DNA from: Clostridiales bacterium
Lineage (GTDB): Bacteria; Bacillota; Clostridia; UBA8921
Direction of reading: 5' to 3'
Assembly: GCA_003535395.1 (NCBI GenBank)
Contig: DOHE01000238.1
Location: 1-6,903, forward strand
Length of the DNA stretch: 6,903 nucleotides
Both the position numbers and the translations under genes were made by a program. The notes under the pieces were generated by a model. That model was given only the letters and a program-made list of their open reading frames with translations, was not told the origin of the DNA and did not search any database. Positions 5,701-6,903 of the stretch are shown piece by piece (the first letter of the stretch is position 1; each line of letters starts with the position of its first letter).

Positions 5701-6903
5701 GGACCCTCTTTCGCTTGATTTTCAGCCACCGGAGAATGTTGGAATGGCAGACATTTGACATGGTGGACGGCCAAGCCGGCCGCAAATGGGTCAGTTATTA
5801 TCAAAGCATGTGGTTTTCCATACCGGCTGGTGCATGGCAGATATTCCTGGCTGTCCGTGCCGGATCGGGATTCAGTCTGTATTTCGGAGCCGGCCTGGGG
5901 CTTCTGTGGCTGTGTTCCCCGTTGATCGGGTGGCTGTTCAGCAGGAAGCTGTCTGAGCCTTTGAAACCGGTATTGTCAAGAGATCAGGAGAAGCAGCTTC
6001 GGCGCACCGCCCGCCAGACATGGCAATATTTTGATGATTTTTCCCAAATGGCGACAAACTGGCTCTGTCCTGACAATTACCAGGTTTCTCCGGGGAATAA
6101 AACGGCCGACCGGACTTCCCCGACCAATATCGGTCTTCAGCTGATGGCCCTCCTTTCCGCCAGGGATATGGGATACATCGGGCTGTATGCCTTCGTTGGA
6201 AAGTGTCGGCAAATCACGGATACCATTGATAAAATGGAAAAATGGCACGGTCACCTTTTCAACTGGTATCATATCAGGGATTTAAGCGTCCTTGGGCAGA
6301 AATATGTATCCACGGTGGATGAGGGAAACTTGGCCGGGTATATGATGACCCTGTGCCAGGGACTGACAAAAATGCCGCAAGAACCCGTGATCCCTTCTTC
6401 CCTGCCGGCAGGGCTGATGGACGGGGTTTTGCTTTCCGGTTTGGATCTTCCCGGAACTTCCCTGCTCTCCAAGGCTTACCCGGCAGAAACCGGGGCTGCA
6501 CATAATCCTGCATCCCCGGCTCATTCTGCACGAATGTGCAGGGAACTGCTTTCCCTCTGTTTACGTGAAAACAAGCCGTGGGTGGACAGGACCTGGTGCA
6601 GATCCCTCGGAGAACAGTGTCGTCAGTTCGTACAGGATATCACAACCCTTGGACTGGAGGATGATTTAAGCAGCAGCCAAAAACCGACCCCCGCGCTTAA
6701 GGATCTGGTTCTGGCTCAAAACCCGGAAGCCCTGGCCCTGGATGCAGAGATCCAAATCCTGATACAGCGCATTCGCAAGATTGTGGAACAAATGGATTTC
6801 AAGGTTTTATTCGACCCCTCCAGACAATTGTTTCACGTTGGATACAACGTAACAACCGGAAGGCCGGACTTGTCCCGGTATGATCTGCTGGCTTCGGAAG
6901 CAC
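2799..6903 (+). CDS. ndvB: Cyclic beta-1,2-glucan synthase, N-terminal 1,368 residues (3' end off the right edge)
   Basis: A single open frame runs from ATG 2799 to the window edge without a stop. NdvB/Cgs proteins are membrane enzymes of roughly 2,800 residues that make cyclic beta-1,2-glucan from UDP-glucose; about half is visible here. Order of parts: a TM helix at about 20-38; a long soluble region carrying family motifs WLVENHHLID (125-134), GYPRIYVIAQ, ELWAFPEALEL (202-212) and YLVGRGKEYLE; a Ser5 tract (430-434) in a basic juxtamembrane stretch; two helices at about 447-468 and 475-492; then the GT84 domain. GT84 shows DADTD (666-670, nucleotide-sugar/metal site), MAHPLNRPV, GGQSGIDPY (727-735), FGEGVYMGKGIYD, HDLLES (779-784) and REHRWIRGDWQ (811-821, QxxRW-like). 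Further helices lie near 882-925, 937-957 and 1005-1048. GH189 begins near 1070 with RTSPTNIG (1105-1112), NWYHIRDL (1155-1162), YVSTVDEGNLAG (1169-1180) and LFHVGYNVTTGR (1344-1355). From family knowledge, GT84 elongates the chain, GH189 cyclises it by transglycosylation and a C-terminal GH94 domain, not in view, trims by phosphorolysis. Identification is firm; product and physiological role in this organism are inferred. Confidence 0.95.
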   Translation, partial: MTLSLLGSENTHILGTSEILTLTGIILALIALVFAIVYRHLVLRRQLSTHPSVFPGSVQVLSLKEAERQMKRLSLQYKTRRSSSPARRNLLKKIERSVCLSYHRMGKKLGRMEYQVITLVPAARWLVENHHLIDRKIIRSRPFICKPGSRIPRISSGIRKGYPRIYVIAQDLLSLTGHHLDASIFVRLLKAAQSACRLKSEELWAFPEALELCLAEFLTTLMKEILHNMDVKAKAALISEEIVTEVLHGEKNIVGLLEKKIRDPYRRDPSFVSHVLFRLKELFPDESEILQWFGEGNPFSAQDILHQEGQLQSKLQIAVSAVILSLKELGEMDFEVLFEEVSPVEEILRKDPSGVYRKMDFQTRDAYRHAVERFARRFRLEETTVAAKALTLAENPVQGLGYSHSSHIGTYLVGRGKEYLEYQMNPKRRSSSSSWKPKIRNFNRKGFAYFIFLGSLFTAVFCLSIGFLKPMISGWPLLLTSLALILPVMHICSELANHFFTRLIHPKILPAMDFSAGIPDEFRTFVVMPVILRSPSHVEELAGRLEQHYLGNRICNLYFALLGDFCDANSRELASDDEIIRSAVAAIQNLNARYPPENREEAPKFHLFIRYRKWNASEGCWMGWERKRGKLEEFNLLLTGSKNTSYHIMTGDRKILSAFKYVITLDADTDLVRESAAKLSGIMAHPLNRPVLDRKKNCIREGYAIVQSEMRNRMRSIQTCFFTRIFGGQSGIDPYATAVSDIYQDTFGEGVYMGKGIYDIRVFQRMLSGAIPENSVLSHDLLESCHTRCAFASGVVLMDSCPSNLLSYMRREHRWIRGDWQLLPWVFAGLLSGFKGSLRKNLTDSRAKNARGHAPQFQRCTLNALSRWKLVENLRRSLVPVSFLALILITFAFLPLHPLFWMSYLWFGYFLQILIKSVTLLVRRISQPKTRISIPQYLAFAAARIVQAFFSFTILPFKAYTAADAIIRTLFRLIFSHRRMLEWQTFDMVDGQAGRKWVSYYQSMWFSIPAGAWQIFLAVRAGSGFSLYFGAGLGLLWLCSPLIGWLFSRKLSEPLKPVLSRDQEKQLRRTARQTWQYFDDFSQMATNWLCPDNYQVSPGNKTADRTSPTNIGLQLMALLSARDMGYIGLYAFVGKCRQITDTIDKMEKWHGHLFNWYHIRDLSVLGQKYVSTVDEGNLAGYMMTLCQGLTKMPQEPVIPSSLPAGLMDGVLLSGLDLPGTSLLSKAYPAETGAAHNPASPAHSARMCRELLSLCLRENKPWVDRTWCRSLGEQCRQFVQDITTLGLEDDLSSSQKPTPALKDLVLAQNPEALALDAEIQILIQRIRKIVEQMDFKVLFDPSRQLFHVGYNVTTGRPDLSRYDLLASEA

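Noticed and set aside
3170..5804. Many open frames of 60-170 codons on both strands inside the synthase gene
   Set aside because: All are shadows of the long synthase frame, whose conserved GT84 and N-terminal motifs show that the 2799-based frame is the coding one. None has independent support.
5976..6531. Three overlapping minus-strand frames near 6269-6531 and one at 5976-6272
   Set aside because: They are antisense to the GH189 domain, overlap each other and have atypical composition (high Pro, Arg and Gly), as expected for shadow frames.
2799..6903. Possible frameshift or pseudogene in the synthase
   Set aside because: All 1,368 codons were read through in one frame without a stop, and family motifs follow in the expected order. 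The lack of a stop codon is due to the window edge.

Overview
The window looks like a chromosomal segment of a low-to-mid G+C Gram-positive anaerobe, most likely Clostridia (Lachnospiraceae-like). Three things point there: base composition close to one half G+C, near-consensus TTGACA/TATAAT-type promoters including an extended -10, and the kinds of protein encoded. This assignment is an inference; no ribosomal or other phylogenetic marker is present.

Layout. Positions 1-1317 (minus) hold almost all of an Atg22/UMF1-type major facilitator transporter whose 3' end runs off the left edge. Positions 1318-1393 are a short gap with a 12-bp tandem repeat (3.7 copies) lying against a near-perfect promoter. 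Positions 1394-2620 (minus) hold a second, complete major facilitator transporter of 408 residues. Positions 2621-2798 are a divergent control region with back-to-back promoters and inverted repeats over their -35 boxes. From 2799 to the right edge (plus) one uninterrupted reading frame of 1,368 codons encodes the N-terminal half of a very large membrane enzyme. It is recognisable as a cyclic beta-1,2-glucan synthase (NdvB/Cgs family): the conserved N-terminal region, the whole membrane-embedded GT84 glucosyltransferase domain, and the start of the GH189 cyclising domain. The rest of GH189 and the C-terminal GH94-type phosphorylase domain would lie beyond 6903.

How the parts may work together. 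The synthase would use UDP-glucose at the inner face of the membrane to build a beta-1,2-glucan that is then cyclised. The 408-residue transporter is transcribed divergently from it, with the two -35 boxes only a few bases apart, so shared regulation is plausible. No ABC-type glucan exporter (NdvA/Cgt) is in view. Whether either transporter handles the glucan or its breakdown sugars is open. Other open frames across the window, on both strands, are shadows of these three genes. I see no RNA gene, CRISPR array, insertion sequence or phage gene. I did not find a clearly undescribed system. The best leads are the divergent operator, the tandem-repeat promoter with a possible leaderless start, and unusual residues in the GH189 signature.
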